Assembly (NCBI GenBank): GCA_014360655.1 | Contig: JACIXC010000017.1 | Location: 1-64,000 of the forward strand | Origin: Actinomycetota bacterium | GTDB lineage: Bacteria; Actinomycetota; Geothermincolia; Geothermincolales; RBG-13-55-18 | Reading direction: 5' to 3' | Length of the DNA: 64,000 bases | Shown: piece by piece, positions 1 through 9,232 of the stretch | How positions within the stretch are numbered: the stretch's first letter is position 1 | How the letters are laid out: every line of letters begins with the position of its first letter | Notes under the pieces: model-generated | What the model was told of the DNA's origin: nothing | The model's input: the letters and a program-made list of their open reading frames with translations, nothing else | Database searches by the model: none | Position numbers and translations under genes: made by a program

Positions 1-1
1 G

Positions 2-142
2 CTCAACGAGATCCTTTGCAGATGGAATTACGTGTACAATTACGTGAGACCACACCAGAGCCTGGGTTATCTCACCCCCATGGAGTTCCTGAAGGCGTGG
101 ATGGAGGAGAGCAAGGATAGGGATGGAGTGTTCACCATGTAG
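2..142 (+). CDS. Transposase C-terminal fragment (integrase core, IS3/IS481-like), cut by window start
   Basis: The last 46 codons of a transposase are visible before the TAG at 140-142. The peptide contains YNYVRPHQSLGYLTPMEFL, the usual end of a DDE integrase-core (rve) domain, where the RPHQSLGYLTP stretch surrounds the last catalytic acidic region. The 5' part lies outside the window, so it cannot be told whether the element is intact. No terminal inverted repeat was recognised in the 300 bases after the stop. The family call comes from the motif alone. Confidence 0.85.
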   Translation, partial: LNEILCRWNYVYNYVRPHQSLGYLTPMEFLKAWMEESKDRDGVFTM

Positions 143-473
143 TGAACCAGCACAGCCACTTTACAGCATGTAAACTCTCTGTTAATATCGAGGTGCTTCG
201 GGCTGCACCGGCACGTCACGATCCCTATCGCGGCTGCGCTCCACGGCGGTTCCGCGGTGGAGGACGGAAAAGGGAACACGCAAGGAACGGGGCGCACACC
301 GGCCGGTGGCTTTACGGGTTTTCACGCGCCGCATGCCCGTGTTCCTCCCGCGACGGCGGGGTGGAGGGAACACCGCGCGGCGCAGCTCCGGCCGCGGGCC
401 GCGGCGGGGAGTTCCCGGGTGCGGGCGTGTGTTTCTGGAAGCGGGTAGGAAGACCGATAAGGAGGGGGTTTGC

Positions 474-1835
474 ATGAACGAGTTGGTGGAGGTGGCCAAG
501 TACGTATGCGGGCTGAGCTACGATCAGCTCCCCCGCGAGGTGGTGGAGGCGGCCAAGCTGCCCATCATCGACTGCCTGGGGGTGACCGTCGCCGGGCTGG
601 AGGACGACTGCTCGCGCATCGCGGCGGACTGGGTGGCTTCCATGGCCTGCAAGGAGGAGGCGACGCTTTTCTACGAGTTCCGCAAGAGCGCGGCGGCATG
701 GGCCGCCCTTGCCAACGGCACCGCGGCGCATGCCCTGGATTACGACGACGTGAGCTTCCGCATGATGGGGCATCCCTCCGTCGCGCTGGTGCCGGCCATC
801 GTGGCGCTGGGAGAGGTCCTCGCGTCGTCGGGGAAGGACTGCCTCACGGCCTACGTGGCGGGCCTGGAGGTGGCGGCGAAGGTGGGGTCCACCCTGGGCG
901 GCAATGCCTACATGCTGGGGTGGCACCAGACCAGCACCCTGGGGGCCCTGGGAGCGGCCGCATCCTGCGGCAAGCTCCTCGGGCTGGACGAGGAGCAGAT
1001 GGCATACGCGCTGGGCATCGCCTGCTCGCTATCCAACGGCCTGCGCGCCAACTTCGGCACCATGACCAAGCCCCTGCACGCGGGGGTGGCGGCGATGAAC
1101 GGCGTCATGGCGGCCCAGCTGGCCTCGCGCGGCTTCACCTCCAACCCGGACGTCCTCTTCGGGGAGAACGGGTTCGCCCGCGCCTTCTCCTGCGACACGG
1201 AGCGGGCGGAGGAGCTGGCGAGGACCCTGGGAGAGCCCTACGAACTGCTCGACCCCGGCCTCTCCTACAAGCCGTACCCCTGCTGCCGCGGTCCCCAGGG
1301 GGCCATAGACGCGGCCCTGCTGGCGAGGGAGGAATGGAAAAAATTGGGAGAGGTGGACGCGGCCCAGATCGAGAAGCTTGAGTGCAGGGTCCCCGCCTGG
1401 CTGCGGGGGGTACTCATGTACCACGAGCCCAAGACGGGCACGGAGGGCAAGTTCAGCCTGGAGTTCTGTGTTTCCGCGGCCCTGCTGGAGGGCAAGGTCG
1501 GCATAGGACAGTTCCGCGACGAGGTGGTCACCGCCCCGCACATAGTCGAGGCCATAAGCCGCTTCGAGTGGAACGACCTCGAGGGGGACATCACCAGCCC
1601 CTTCGCCTCCGAGGTGGTGGTGCACCTGAAATCCGGTGAAAGGGTGGAGGGGAAGACCGAGAAGCCCCTGGGAGAGCCGGGGAACCCCATGAGCGACGAG
1701 CAGATATTCGACAAGTACCGCGAGTGCGTGGGGAACGTCATCGGGTTCCAGGTGGCGGAGGATACCCTCGGCATGTTGCGGCGGATGGAAGACCTGGACG
1801 ACGTCAACAGCCTCATGCAGGCCTACCGGGCCTGA
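474..1835 (+). CDS. MmgE/PrpD family protein (2-methylcitrate dehydratase-like)
   Basis: A 453-residue protein, normal for the MmgE/PrpD family, whose members dehydrate or isomerise polycarboxylic acids (2-methylcitrate dehydratase, cis-aconitate decarboxylase, iminodisuccinate epimerase). Family signatures are ANGTAAHALDYDD near residue 80, GHPSVALVPAIVALGE just after, and KPYPCCRGPQGAID near residue 265. The start at 474 is chosen because an AAGGAGGGGG Shine-Dalgarno (459-468) precedes it; the frame stays open upstream but that part is low-complexity and Arg/Gly-rich. The gene is monocistronic, with a strong terminator 20 bp downstream. The substrate is not predictable; no citrate synthase or methylisocitrate lyase is nearby, so a PrpD role in a methylcitrate cycle is unsupported. 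Confidence 0.85.
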   Translation: MNELVEVAKYVCGLSYDQLPREVVEAAKLPIIDCLGVTVAGLEDDCSRIAADWVASMACKEEATLFYEFRKSAAAWAALANGTAAHALDYDDVSFRMMGHPSVALVPAIVALGEVLASSGKDCLTAYVAGLEVAAKVGSTLGGNAYMLGWHQTSTLGALGAAASCGKLLGLDEEQMAYALGIACSLSNGLRANFGTMTKPLHAGVAAMNGVMAAQLASRGFTSNPDVLFGENGFARAFSCDTERAEELARTLGEPYELLDPGLSYKPYPCCRGPQGAIDAALLAREEWKKLGEVDAAQIEKLECRVPAWLRGVLMYHEPKTGTEGKFSLEFCVSAALLEGKVGIGQFRDEVVTAPHIVEAISRFEWNDLEGDITSPFASEVVVHLKSGERVEGKTEKPLGEPGNPMSDEQIFDKYRECVGNVIGFQVAEDTLGMLRRMEDLDDVNSLMQAYRA

Positions 1836-1854
1836 CCGCGACGGGACGCGACGA

Positions 1855-1892
1855 AGCCCGGACCACGCGCGTGATCCGGGCTCTCTCTTTCC
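1855..1892 (+). terminator. Rho-independent terminator after the MmgE/PrpD gene
   Basis: A nearly perfect hairpin spans 1855-1882: AGCCCGGA and CACGC pair with GCGTG and TCCGGGCT, with one C/A mismatch. It is followed by CTCTCTTTCC. It lies between the plus-strand MmgE/PrpD gene and the minus-strand mutase operon and could serve both. Confidence 0.65.
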
Positions 1893-2019
1893 TCCGTGCC
1901 CGGGCCGCGGCTTTGCCGTCCCGGCGGAGCGCTGCGGCCCTCCCGGCGGAGCGCGGCGGGGGGCGTAAAGCTGTCGCCGGACCGCGCCGCAACGGCCCCC
2001 TGCCCGCGACCCTACCGTT

Positions 2020-2445
2020 TCAGGCGGGCGCCTGCGACTCCCCCAGGCGCGAGCGGATGAACTCCGCGACCTGCGAGATGTAGGTGCCGGACACGAAGAC
2101 CTCCGCCACCCCCATCTCCTTGAGCTTGGGGATGTCCTCCTCGGGGATTATGCCGCCCACCAGCACCATCTTATCGCCGACGCCCTTCTCCTCGAGCAGG
2201 GACATGAGGCGGCGGACGATGCTCAGGTGGGCACCGGAGAGGATGGAGAGCCCGATGACGTCCACGTCCTCGTCCACGGCGGCGTTGGCGATCTCCTCCG
2301 GGGTACGGCGCAGCCCCGTGTAGATGACCTCGAACCCCTCGTCCTTGAGGCCGTAGGCGATGACCTTCGCCCCCTGGTCGTGGCCGTCCAGGCCGGGCTT
2401 GGCCACCAGGACCCGGATGACTTTCTTGCCCGTCGTCGTGCTCAT
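2020..2445 (-). CDS. Cobalamin-binding small subunit of an acyl-CoA mutase
   Basis: A 141-residue stand-alone B12-binding domain. It carries the base-off/His-on cobalamin motif ([13 protein letters not shown], i.e. DxHxxG) near the N-terminus, SILSGAH in the middle and [11 protein letters not shown] near the C-terminus, as in the small subunit or C-terminal domain of methylmalonyl-CoA mutase. Length is typical of split mutases. GAGGAGGTAGCC precedes the ATG. It is the last gene of a minus-strand operon whose first gene is the catalytic large subunit (4425-6194), so the two should form one holoenzyme. Unusually, a radical SAM gene separates the two subunits. The specific acyl-CoA substrate is uncertain (see the large subunit). 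Confidence 0.9.
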   Translation of the reverse strand: MSTTTGKKVIRVLVAKPGLDGHDQGAKVIAYGLKDEGFEVIYTGLRRTPEEIANAAVDEDVDVIGLSILSGAHLSIVRRLMSLLEEKGVGDKMVLVGGIIPEEDIPKLKEMGVAEVFVSGTYISQVAEFIRSRLGESQAPA

Positions 2446-2562
2446 GGCTACCTCCTCGGCTCGCTTCGCCTCTGTTTCGCGTTCTCCACGTTAGCCTTCC
2501 TTATGCCTTCCTTATTTTACCTTCTCCGCTTCCGGTGGTCCCCGTTTCCCGCGATTTCCCGC

Positions 2563-4407
2563 CTATTCCCATATGGGCCGGCACTCCAGGAGCCGCACCC
2601 GCATGCCCGTCTCGCGGCCGATGTCCAGGTACGGACGCCCCGTGAGGTCACGTCCCCAGCGGCTGAGCTGGAAGGGGCTGGAGGGGATGACGACCAGGTC
2701 GGGACGCCGCCCCTCCGCCGCCGCGTACTCGCGCAGGTGGTCTATGAAGTCCTGCACCACGAGGAGGTCCCCCAGGATGATGTTCCCCCCGAAGTAGCGG
2801 TTCTCCGGGACGTCCAGGCGGAAGTCGACGTCTCCGGGTACGGCGGAAGGATGTTCCGCCAGGAGCTGCTCGAAGGTGGGACGCACCAGGCGCGAGGTGA
2901 GGAAGAGCACCGAGCGCGCCCCGCTGGCGGCGATCATGCCCCGCAGGTCCTCCAGGTACGAGCTCCTCAGGCCCGTGCCCATGAAGACCGCCCCGAGGTG
3001 GCTCGAGGTGCACGGCTCGTAGGGGTAGCGGTGATCCCCCGCGTGAAGACGCAGGCTCGCGCTCCCCCCGTTCCTCCTCACGGTCACGGAGATCAAGTCC
3101 TGCCCGCTTTGCTGGAAGAGGGTGAGCAGGTCGCGCGCCTGCGGCCGGTTCCTCACCCTGATGCCGTTCATCTCCAGGATGACGTCTCCCGCGCGCAGCC
3201 CGCCCCGGGCGGCGGGGGAGCCGGGCACCACGCCGGTAACCTCCGCGAGGTTCTTGCGGGAGCGGGTGAGGTTCTCCTCGTACATGGAGGGGCTCACCAC
3301 GATGGGGCAGGGGAGCTCGCGCCTCAGCTCCTGCACGCGGTGCACGGTCTCCTCCCATACCAGTTCGCTGTCGAAGAGGGGGCGGGGCGAGAAGAAGCGC
3401 GAGTACCCGGGGAGGTTCACCTGCACCAGGCGGGCGTGGTTGTCCGCCGCGTAGCGGCACGTCTCTCCCAGGTCCCGGAGCATCTCCTCCAGGGAGGGCT
3501 GCGGCCAGGCCACGACGGTCACCGCGTAGGGTATGCCCGCCGCCGCGAGCAGGGGGAGGGAGCGGATGGCCGTCTCCGGGCGCGGGTCCCGCATCAGGTA
3601 CGAGCGCCGCGCCGGGGAGGAGCTGTTGAGCGAGAGGTCCAGGGAGAGAGGGGCGAGCTCGGCCAGCGCCGAGACGACCTCGGTCGTGAGGTTGTCGCCG
3701 CTGGTGGAGAAGCGCAGGGGGCGGTCGCTCTTCTCCCGCAGGGCGCGCAGCAGCGGGAGGGCGTGCGGATGGGCGAGGACGTCGCGCGGTCCCCCGAAGC
3801 GGGGGAAGAGCCCCCGTCGCGCCCGCGGGTTGTAGTGGCGCAGCTGCTCTTCCAGGTATTTCCATTCAATGTCCGCTTCCCGCGCCGGTTGCGTGAGGGA
3901 GGGGAGGGAGCCCTTGTTGTAGCAGAATATGCAGTCGCAACGGCAGCGGGTGGCGGCGTGGTTGAGGATGTCGGCGGGGTCATCCACGGGTGCGTCCGCC
4001 CAGTCGGAGGGCCGGCGCAGCCGGAAGGCGTCCACCTCCACCGGCCTGCCCCCGCATTCCAGCTGCACCAGGGAGAGCAGGCTCTCGAGCTGGCGGGCCA
4101 GGAAGGCTATGCGCGGCTCGTAGAGGGAGACGTTGTCCATGTTCTCCAGGGCGGCGCCGCGGGCCGCGGGGAGGGGAGGAGCGGGTGTGCCGCGGCGCCG
4201 TCCGTCCTGCAGGCCGTGGCGCCCGCGCTCCGGTCCCAGGAGGCGGAAGCCGTCCACCTCCACCACCCGTTCCCCCTCCAGCGGAAGAGCGATGTCCAGG
4301 ATGTTGCGCAACTGCTCGCGCACCGTCTCCACGAACGGCTCGCGGCGCTCTGCGCGGGCGTCGCCGGGGGGACGCAGCGGGTAGCGGAAAAGGCTCTCCT
4401 CCTCCAT
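2563..4407 (-). CDS. Radical SAM protein with internal PDZ and C-terminal DUF512-like domain
   Basis: A 614-residue protein. Residues about 1-150 are an unrecognised region holding two similar segments (VEVDGFRLL near 49 and VEVDAFRLR near 123). A radical SAM cluster motif follows, CRCDCIFCYN, with Cys155, Cys159 and Cys162 as CX3CX2C. Next comes a TIM-barrel region, then a PDZ-like segment (VVPGSPAARGGLRAGDVILEMNG, near 400), then a C-terminal part with VPENRYFGGNIILGDLLVVQD, the hallmark of DUF512. Known DUF512 proteins usually have PDZ first, then radical SAM, then DUF512; here PDZ sits between. The ATG at 4407 is preferred over an upstream extension rich in Arg. It lies 17 bp downstream of the mutase large subunit and upstream of the B12 subunit, so it is co-transcribed with them. 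Its reaction is unknown. Confidence 0.75.
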   Translation of the reverse strand: MEEESLFRYPLRPPGDARAERREPFVETVREQLRNILDIALPLEGERVVEVDGFRLLGPERGRHGLQDGRRRGTPAPPLPAARGAALENMDNVSLYEPRIAFLARQLESLLSLVQLECGGRPVEVDAFRLRRPSDWADAPVDDPADILNHAATRCRCDCIFCYNKGSLPSLTQPAREADIEWKYLEEQLRHYNPRARRGLFPRFGGPRDVLAHPHALPLLRALREKSDRPLRFSTSGDNLTTEVVSALAELAPLSLDLSLNSSSPARRSYLMRDPRPETAIRSLPLLAAAGIPYAVTVVAWPQPSLEEMLRDLGETCRYAADNHARLVQVNLPGYSRFFSPRPLFDSELVWEETVHRVQELRRELPCPIVVSPSMYEENLTRSRKNLAEVTGVVPGSPAARGGLRAGDVILEMNGIRVRNRPQARDLLTLFQQSGQDLISVTVRRNGGSASLRLHAGDHRYPYEPCTSSHLGAVFMGTGLRSSYLEDLRGMIAASGARSVLFLTSRLVRPTFEQLLAEHPSAVPGDVDFRLDVPENRYFGGNIILGDLLVVQDFIDHLREYAAAEGRRPDLVVIPSSPFQLSRWGRDLTGRPYLDIGRETGMRVRLLECRPIWE

Positions 4408-4424
4408 GGCGGCGTGACCCCCGT

Positions 4425-6194
4425 TCAGAAGGGGGAGGGCGCCTGATACTCGCCGAACACCTCGCGCAGCACGTTGCAGACCTCGCCCTCGGTGACGTAT
4501 GCCTTGGCGCACTCGATGAGGTGGGGGATGAGGTTCTCCTCCTCCCTGGCCGCCAGGTCCTTGAGCTCCTTCAGGAGGCGGGCCACCTCCTTGTTGTCGC
4601 GGCTCTTCTTGAGCTCGGCCAGGCGCGCCTTCTGTTTCTCCTCCGCCTGCTCGCGCTTCTCCGGGTCGTAGGGGTTGGGCACCAGGCGGTTGGTGGTCAC
4701 CTCCAGCTCGCCCTCCCCGGTGAAGCAGTTGACCCCCACCACCAGGCGCTGTCCCGTCTCAACGGCCCGCTGCCGCTCGTAGGCGCTGCGGGAGACCTCC
4801 CGCTGCATGTAGCCGTTCTCGATGGCAGCAACGGCACCGCCCATCTTCTCTATCTTTTCCAGTTCCTCCCAGGCAGCGTTCTCGATCTCGTCGGTGAGGG
4901 CCTCCATGCAGTAGGAACCGGCGAACGGGTCCGTGTACTCGAGCAGCTTGGCCTCGCAGGTGATGATCCTTCCGGCGTCGGTGGCCAGCTGCATGGCCTC
5001 CATGCTCCACCCCAGGCCCAGCGGCTCGTCGTAGGGCGGGAAGGGCAGTGGCCGTCCGCCGGACATGACGCTGGCCACGGCGCCCAGCACCGCGCGGGTG
5101 AGGTTGTTCAGCGGTCGCTGCAGGGTGGTGGAGGAGGGCCCTATGTGGGCCCCCAGGACCTGGCGTATGCGCATGCTGCGCTCGTCTTTTGCCCCGAACC
5201 TCTCCTTGAGGATGCGGGCGTACATGCGGCGCGCCGCCCGCTGGAAGGCGATCTCCTTGAGGATCTCCATGCTGCCGCCGAAGGCGTTGAAGGTGAAGCG
5301 GGGCGCGAACTCGTCCACGTGCAGTCCGGCGTCTACCCCCACCTGCAGGTACTCCATGGCGATGGCCATGGAGAAGGCGAGGTCCTGCTCGCGGGTGGCG
5401 CCGGCCTCACGGATGTGGTAGCCGCCGATGCTGGTGATGTTCACGTTGGGCATGTGCCGGCATATGAAGAGCAGGCTGTCGCGGAACATGCGCAGCGCCG
5501 GCTTGGGCGGGAAGATATAGGTGCCCCTCGCCACGTACTCCTTGAGGATGTCGTTCTGGGGCGTGGCGCGCAGCTTCTCGAGGGGTATCCCCCTTTTCTC
5601 GGCCAGCGCCGCGTACATGGCGATGATGAAGTTGGCCGGCGCGTTGATGGTGAAGTTGGAGGCGATGCGGTCCAGGTTGAGGTCGCCCTGGTAGGGTTCG
5701 TAGATGATCTCGAAGTCGGCCAGGGTGTCCACACATACCCCCACCTTGCCCACCTCGCCCTCGACCAGGGGGTCGTCCGAGTCGTAGCCGCACTGCGTGG
5801 GGAGGTCGAAGGCGAGGTTGGGCCCTCCCCGGCCGCCCCGCTCGAGCATGCCCTTGTAGTAGTCGCGGGTGTCCTCGGGGGTCCCGTAACCGGAATAGAT
5901 GGCGGCGCGCGTCGGACCCGCGCCCGGGATCTGCCCCGTGCCTTCCCCGCTGCCGGCCATGTGGGCGAAGCGGGCAAGCCCCGCCAGGGGCTCTATGGCG
6001 AAGGTCCCGGCGGTGAAGGGGTAGGTTCCGGGGAAGCCCACCTTTTCCAGGAAATCGAAGTCCTCGATATCGAGGGGAGAGTAGAAACGGCTGCTCTCCG
6101 GCGTGCAGTAGGGAAATTTCTTGATGGTCTTGGCCAGGGGCCCTTCCTCCCAGGCCTTCTTCGCTTCCCGTATCTTCTCCAGGTCCTCTTTCAT
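4425..6194 (-). CDS. B12-dependent acyl-CoA mutase large subunit (methylmalonyl-CoA mutase family)
   Basis: A 589-residue catalytic subunit without its own B12 domain. It has AFDLPTQCGYDSDDPL, TINAPANFIIAMYAALAEK, ATPQNDILKEYVARGTYIFPP, GGYHIREAGAT and DEFAPRFTFN, all strongly diagnostic of the mutase TIM barrel. The stretch after GFPGTYPFTAG departs from methylmalonyl-CoA mutases: the usual MYRGRxWTMRQYAGFG segment, which lines the CoA and acyl tunnel, is replaced by a longer Gly/Ala-rich sequence ending TRAAIYSGYGTPEDT. This suggests a different acyl group. It partners the B12 subunit at 2020-2445. Neither the MeaB/ArgK GTPase chaperone nor methylmalonyl-CoA epimerase is in the window. I am sure of the family, not of the substrate. 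Confidence 0.85.
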   Translation of the reverse strand: MKEDLEKIREAKKAWEEGPLAKTIKKFPYCTPESSRFYSPLDIEDFDFLEKVGFPGTYPFTAGTFAIEPLAGLARFAHMAGSGEGTGQIPGAGPTRAAIYSGYGTPEDTRDYYKGMLERGGRGGPNLAFDLPTQCGYDSDDPLVEGEVGKVGVCVDTLADFEIIYEPYQGDLNLDRIASNFTINAPANFIIAMYAALAEKRGIPLEKLRATPQNDILKEYVARGTYIFPPKPALRMFRDSLLFICRHMPNVNITSIGGYHIREAGATREQDLAFSMAIAMEYLQVGVDAGLHVDEFAPRFTFNAFGGSMEILKEIAFQRAARRMYARILKERFGAKDERSMRIRQVLGAHIGPSSTTLQRPLNNLTRAVLGAVASVMSGGRPLPFPPYDEPLGLGWSMEAMQLATDAGRIITCEAKLLEYTDPFAGSYCMEALTDEIENAAWEELEKIEKMGGAVAAIENGYMQREVSRSAYERQRAVETGQRLVVGVNCFTGEGELEVTTNRLVPNPYDPEKREQAEEKQKARLAELKKSRDNKEVARLLKELKDLAAREEENLIPHLIECAKAYVTEGEVCNVLREVFGEYQAPSPF

Positions 6195-6790
6195 CTTCTC
6201 CCCCTTCCTCCCGGTTCATGAGCCTTGCTATGGTCTGCCGTGCGGCGCTTGGCTTCAAGAGGGGATCACGGCGAGTGGCTAAGACCCCGGACCCCGCCGC
6301 GGCCGCCGGCTTTGGACGGGATGCGCCTGCTTTCCGAAGCCTCGGGAAGAGTGCCGCAAGGGGCGACCTTCCCCTCAGCAGGAACCCTCGTTCTTCCGTG
6401 ACCCGCCGCACGCCCGCCCCGGGCGATCGATACGCTTACCGACAACGCGGCCTCAGGTGCCGTGGAGCGAGCTGTAAGCATCCGTGAAGCCATCATCGAC
6501 CATCCACGAAGCCATTATTGTTCCGTCGTGCGGGAGTCCGCAAGTCCTCATCGCTACTTATCAAATGCCGTTGAGTAACCGGATACTTTACCTTTCGCCC
6601 GGGTCTTCCTTCGCGCATCTGGCTTTTCATGCGCCTGTCGCCGCTTCCCGCCCGCCGTAATTCCGCCGCGGGATCGGGCGGCCGCGAAAGGGCCGGGAAC
6701 GCCACACATGTATACTCTAAGTAAAGTTAACGCATGGGAGGTGTTCCTGGCAAGTGCATCCTGCCGGCGCGGCCGAACGGCGGGGCGCCG
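6195..6790. other. Intergenic region, no gene recognised
   Basis: About 600 bases separate the mutase operon start from the end of the GMC operon; both run on the minus strand. The region must hold the mutase promoter, but no convincing pair of -35 and -10 boxes was found. AT-rich patches at 6540-6595 and 6708-6733 are the best candidates. The open frames here are short and Arg/Pro-rich. Confidence 0.5.
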
Positions 6791-7633
6791 TCAGTATACC
6801 CAGCCGGGGAAGGTGCAGACGTTGGCGGGCTCCCTGCCGCGGTACATCTCGATGCCCCTCCAGGGCTCCCCCAGTATGCCGTCGTGGATGGCCCAGGCGC
6901 GGCCGCGCACCGTCTTCTCCATGCCCGGCCGGCGGAAGGGGGTACTCCCGTCCAACCTCTCGTACAGCTCTCCTCCCGGCTGGAAGCCGGCATGGATCTC
7001 CTCCATCCTGCGCCGTCCACGGATGTAGTTGAACCCGTAGCTCTCGAAGATGATGGCGTTGTTGTAGGCCAGGGGCTCGGCTATGACCATGTCCTGCCCC
7101 ATGGCCGCCACGAAATCGCGCGCCAGGGGCACGAAGTCCCTGAAGACGCGCAGGCCCCTCCGCACCTGCCCGGGCGCCAGCCCCGCCTCCATGGCCCGGA
7201 TCTCCTCGGGGATGTTGCGGCGCACGGTGGCGAACTTGGTGCGCCGCCCCGCCTCGTCCACGTCGGTGTTGAAGCGGGGGCTGCGGGGGTCGTTGACGAT
7301 GAGGAAGTTGATGTCGATCTTGAAGAAGGCGGTGTCCTCGATCTCCAGGAAGAAGACGCAGTCCTGGTCGCCGGGATGCTCCCGCACCTCGATGATGGCG
7401 AAGGTGCCCCGCCGCGGGGCCTTCACCTCCACCACCCTCTCGCCCTCGCGGTTGGTGAAGGTCGCGCGGTCGATGCCCAGGAGGTCGTAGATCCGGGCGG
7501 GGACGAGGAGGGAATAGAGCCTCAGCTTGGTATCATCTTCCAGTTGGTTGAGGTCGTGGATGCTGTGGTGGTCGGCGTCGCCCACCAGGCGCCGGAATTC
7601 GCCCGCGAGGTCGAAGGAAGCGGCCTCCGCCAA
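6791..7633 (-). CDS. Conserved hypothetical protein of a GMC oxidoreductase operon
   Basis: A 280-residue soluble protein with no signal peptide, membrane segment or cofactor motif that I recognise. It starts with TTG, six bases after the stop of the GMC oxidoreductase, with GGGGGGTGA as ribosome site overlapping that stop. It is rich in aromatic and acidic residues in the middle (CVFFLEIEDTAFFKIDINFLIVNDPRSPRFNTDVDE) and has a GRRTKFATVRRNIPEEI segment. Tight coupling to the FAD enzyme and its small subunit suggests it serves the same pathway, perhaps as a further enzyme acting on the product. That is inference from position only. Confidence 0.7.
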   Translation of the reverse strand: MAEAASFDLAGEFRRLVGDADHHSIHDLNQLEDDTKLRLYSLLVPARIYDLLGIDRATFTNREGERVVEVKAPRRGTFAIIEVREHPGDQDCVFFLEIEDTAFFKIDINFLIVNDPRSPRFNTDVDEAGRRTKFATVRRNIPEEIRAMEAGLAPGQVRRGLRVFRDFVPLARDFVAAMGQDMVIAEPLAYNNAIIFESYGFNYIRGRRRMEEIHAGFQPGGELYERLDGSTPFRRPGMEKTVRGRAWAIHDGILGEPWRGIEMYRGREPANVCTFPGWVY

Positions 7634-7639
7634 GAGGCG

Positions 7640-9232
7640 TCACCCCCCCTTCGCCGCGCCGTCAGCCCGGGCGGCGCGCCGTTCCGCCTCTCGTGGTCCC
7701 GCCCCTCCCGCGCCGAGCTTCTCGTCGATGAAGCCGGCGCAGCGCATGGCCATGGCCATGATGGTCAGCTGCGGGTTCACCCCCGGGGAAGAGGGGAGAA
7801 CGCTGCCGTCGCAGACGTAGAGGTTCTCCACGTCCCAGGTCTCGCAGGTGTGCCTCACCACCGACCATTCGGGGTCGCCCCCCATGCGGCAGGTGCCCAG
7901 TGGGTGGTACGCGCTCATGCCGTAGAAGTCGGTGACCCGCACCCGGGACCTCTCCAGGTTCCGCAGGTCGCGCGGGCCCGTGAGCTCGTAATGGCCGGCG
8001 ATGGCGGTGAAGACCCTGCGGGCTCCCGCGGCGAACCATATCTCGGCCATGAGGACCACGGCCGCCTTCGCCTTCTCCACGTCCTGGCCGCGCAGCAGGT
8101 AGAAGATGTTGGGCCGGTACCCGGGACGTCCCGTGTCCTTCACCACGCCGCCGGAGACGCTCTCCGAGACCATGCCCCCGAAGATGCCCATGTTGGGATA
8201 TTTTACCATGAGACCCGCGCTGCGACGCCCGGCGAAAGGGAGGGAGAGCACGTGTATCTCCGGCGGGACGGTGCCCCCTTCCAGCATGATGCCCTCCCCC
8301 TGGAACTCGTCCACGTAGCATGCCTGCGGGATGCCCCGCGGCGGCCCCAGGACCTCGTCGAAGAGGGCCACGGCCTGGGTGCAGGGATGGACGGCCAGGT
8401 TCTTCCCCACCTGGCCGCTGGAGTTGGCCAGCCCCTGCCGCAGCAGCAGGTAAGGGGTGCAGATGGCGCCCGCGGCGAGCACCACCACCCGCGCCTCCAC
8501 TTCCAGCCTTCTCCCGTTGGGTTTCCCGGTGGCCTCATCGAGGAACTGGCAGGAAATGCCTACCGCCTTTCCGTCCCTCACCAGGATGCGCTCGGCGCGG
8601 CAGCCGGTGTAGACGTCCGCGCCGAAGGAGACGGCGTCGGGGATGAAGGTGACGTCCACGCTCTGCTTGGACCCGGAGGGGCAGCCGAAGACGCAGGAAC
8701 CGAAGCCCTCGCACTCCTTGGCGTTGCGCGGCAGCCAGCCGCACGAGAGGCCAAGCTTCTCCGCGCCGGAGAGGAAGGTGGTGGCCACCTTTCCCGCCAC
8801 CTCGGGGTCTGCGCGCTTCACGAAGAGGTATTCCTCCAGGTGCCCGTAGATGAGGTTGAGCTCCTCCTGCGTGATGTCGTCAAGGCCGTGGGTCATGCGC
8901 CATTTCTTGAGCACCGGGGGGTGCATGCGCAGGGCGGTCCCCGAGTTGACGGTGGTGGTGCCGCCCACCGTCTTCCCCAGGGGGAGGAGGATGAAGGGGA
9001 GGCCCATGGTCACCGTCTGGCCCGCGTCGCGGTACATGCGCATGTAAGCCTCGGCCGGCTTGAGGTTGAAGTCCTCGCGGGTAAAATGGGCGCCCTCCTC
9101 CACCACCAGCACCGCGTGTCCCGCCGAGGCGAGCTCGCGGGCCAGGGGGCCGCCGCCCGCGCCGGAGCCGACGATGGCCACGTCCACCGCGCGGCGCAGG
9201 TCCTGGCGGACATCGCGGGAGGGGATGATCAT
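7640..9232 (-). CDS. GMC-family FAD-dependent oxidoreductase (long-chain alcohol or sterol oxidase type)
   Basis: A 530-residue protein of the glucose-methanol-choline family, which oxidises alcohol groups with FAD. The dinucleotide fold is at the N-terminus (VDVAIVGSGAGGGPLARELASAGHAVLVVEEG). GKTVGGTTTVNSGTALR follows near residue 75, and the C-terminal signature is YHPLGTCRMGG with DGSVLPSSPGVNPQLTIMAMAMR. A cysteine-rich insert CEGFGSCVFGCPSGSKQS near residue 155 is typical of the fatty-alcohol and cholesterol oxidase branch. No secretion signal is visible. The ATG overlaps the stop of the upstream small subunit by ATGA, indicating translational coupling. With a gluconate-dehydrogenase-subunit-3-like partner it may pass electrons to a quinone or cytochrome rather than oxygen. 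The substrate is unknown. Confidence 0.88.
   Translation of the reverse strand: MIIPSRDVRQDLRRAVDVAIVGSGAGGGPLARELASAGHAVLVVEEGAHFTREDFNLKPAEAYMRMYRDAGQTVTMGLPFILLPLGKTVGGTTTVNSGTALRMHPPVLKKWRMTHGLDDITQEELNLIYGHLEEYLFVKRADPEVAGKVATTFLSGAEKLGLSCGWLPRNAKECEGFGSCVFGCPSGSKQSVDVTFIPDAVSFGADVYTGCRAERILVRDGKAVGISCQFLDEATGKPNGRRLEVEARVVVLAAGAICTPYLLLRQGLANSSGQVGKNLAVHPCTQAVALFDEVLGPPRGIPQACYVDEFQGEGIMLEGGTVPPEIHVLSLPFAGRRSAGLMVKYPNMGIFGGMVSESVSGGVVKDTGRPGYRPNIFYLLRGQDVEKAKAAVVLMAEIWFAAGARRVFTAIAGHYELTGPRDLRNLERSRVRVTDFYGMSAYHPLGTCRMGGDPEWSVVRHTCETWDVENLYVCDGSVLPSSPGVNPQLTIMAMAMRCAGFIDEKLGAGGAGPREAERRAARADGAAKGG

Noticed and set aside
4425-6194. Naming the mutase mutA/mcmA (methylmalonyl-CoA mutase)
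   Set aside because: The acyl- and CoA-contacting segment is replaced and no epimerase or chaperone gene is nearby, so the substrate should stay open.
2227-6221. Long plus-strand open frames opposite the mutase and radical SAM genes
   Set aside because: No family motif, and both lie exactly over well-supported minus-strand genes.
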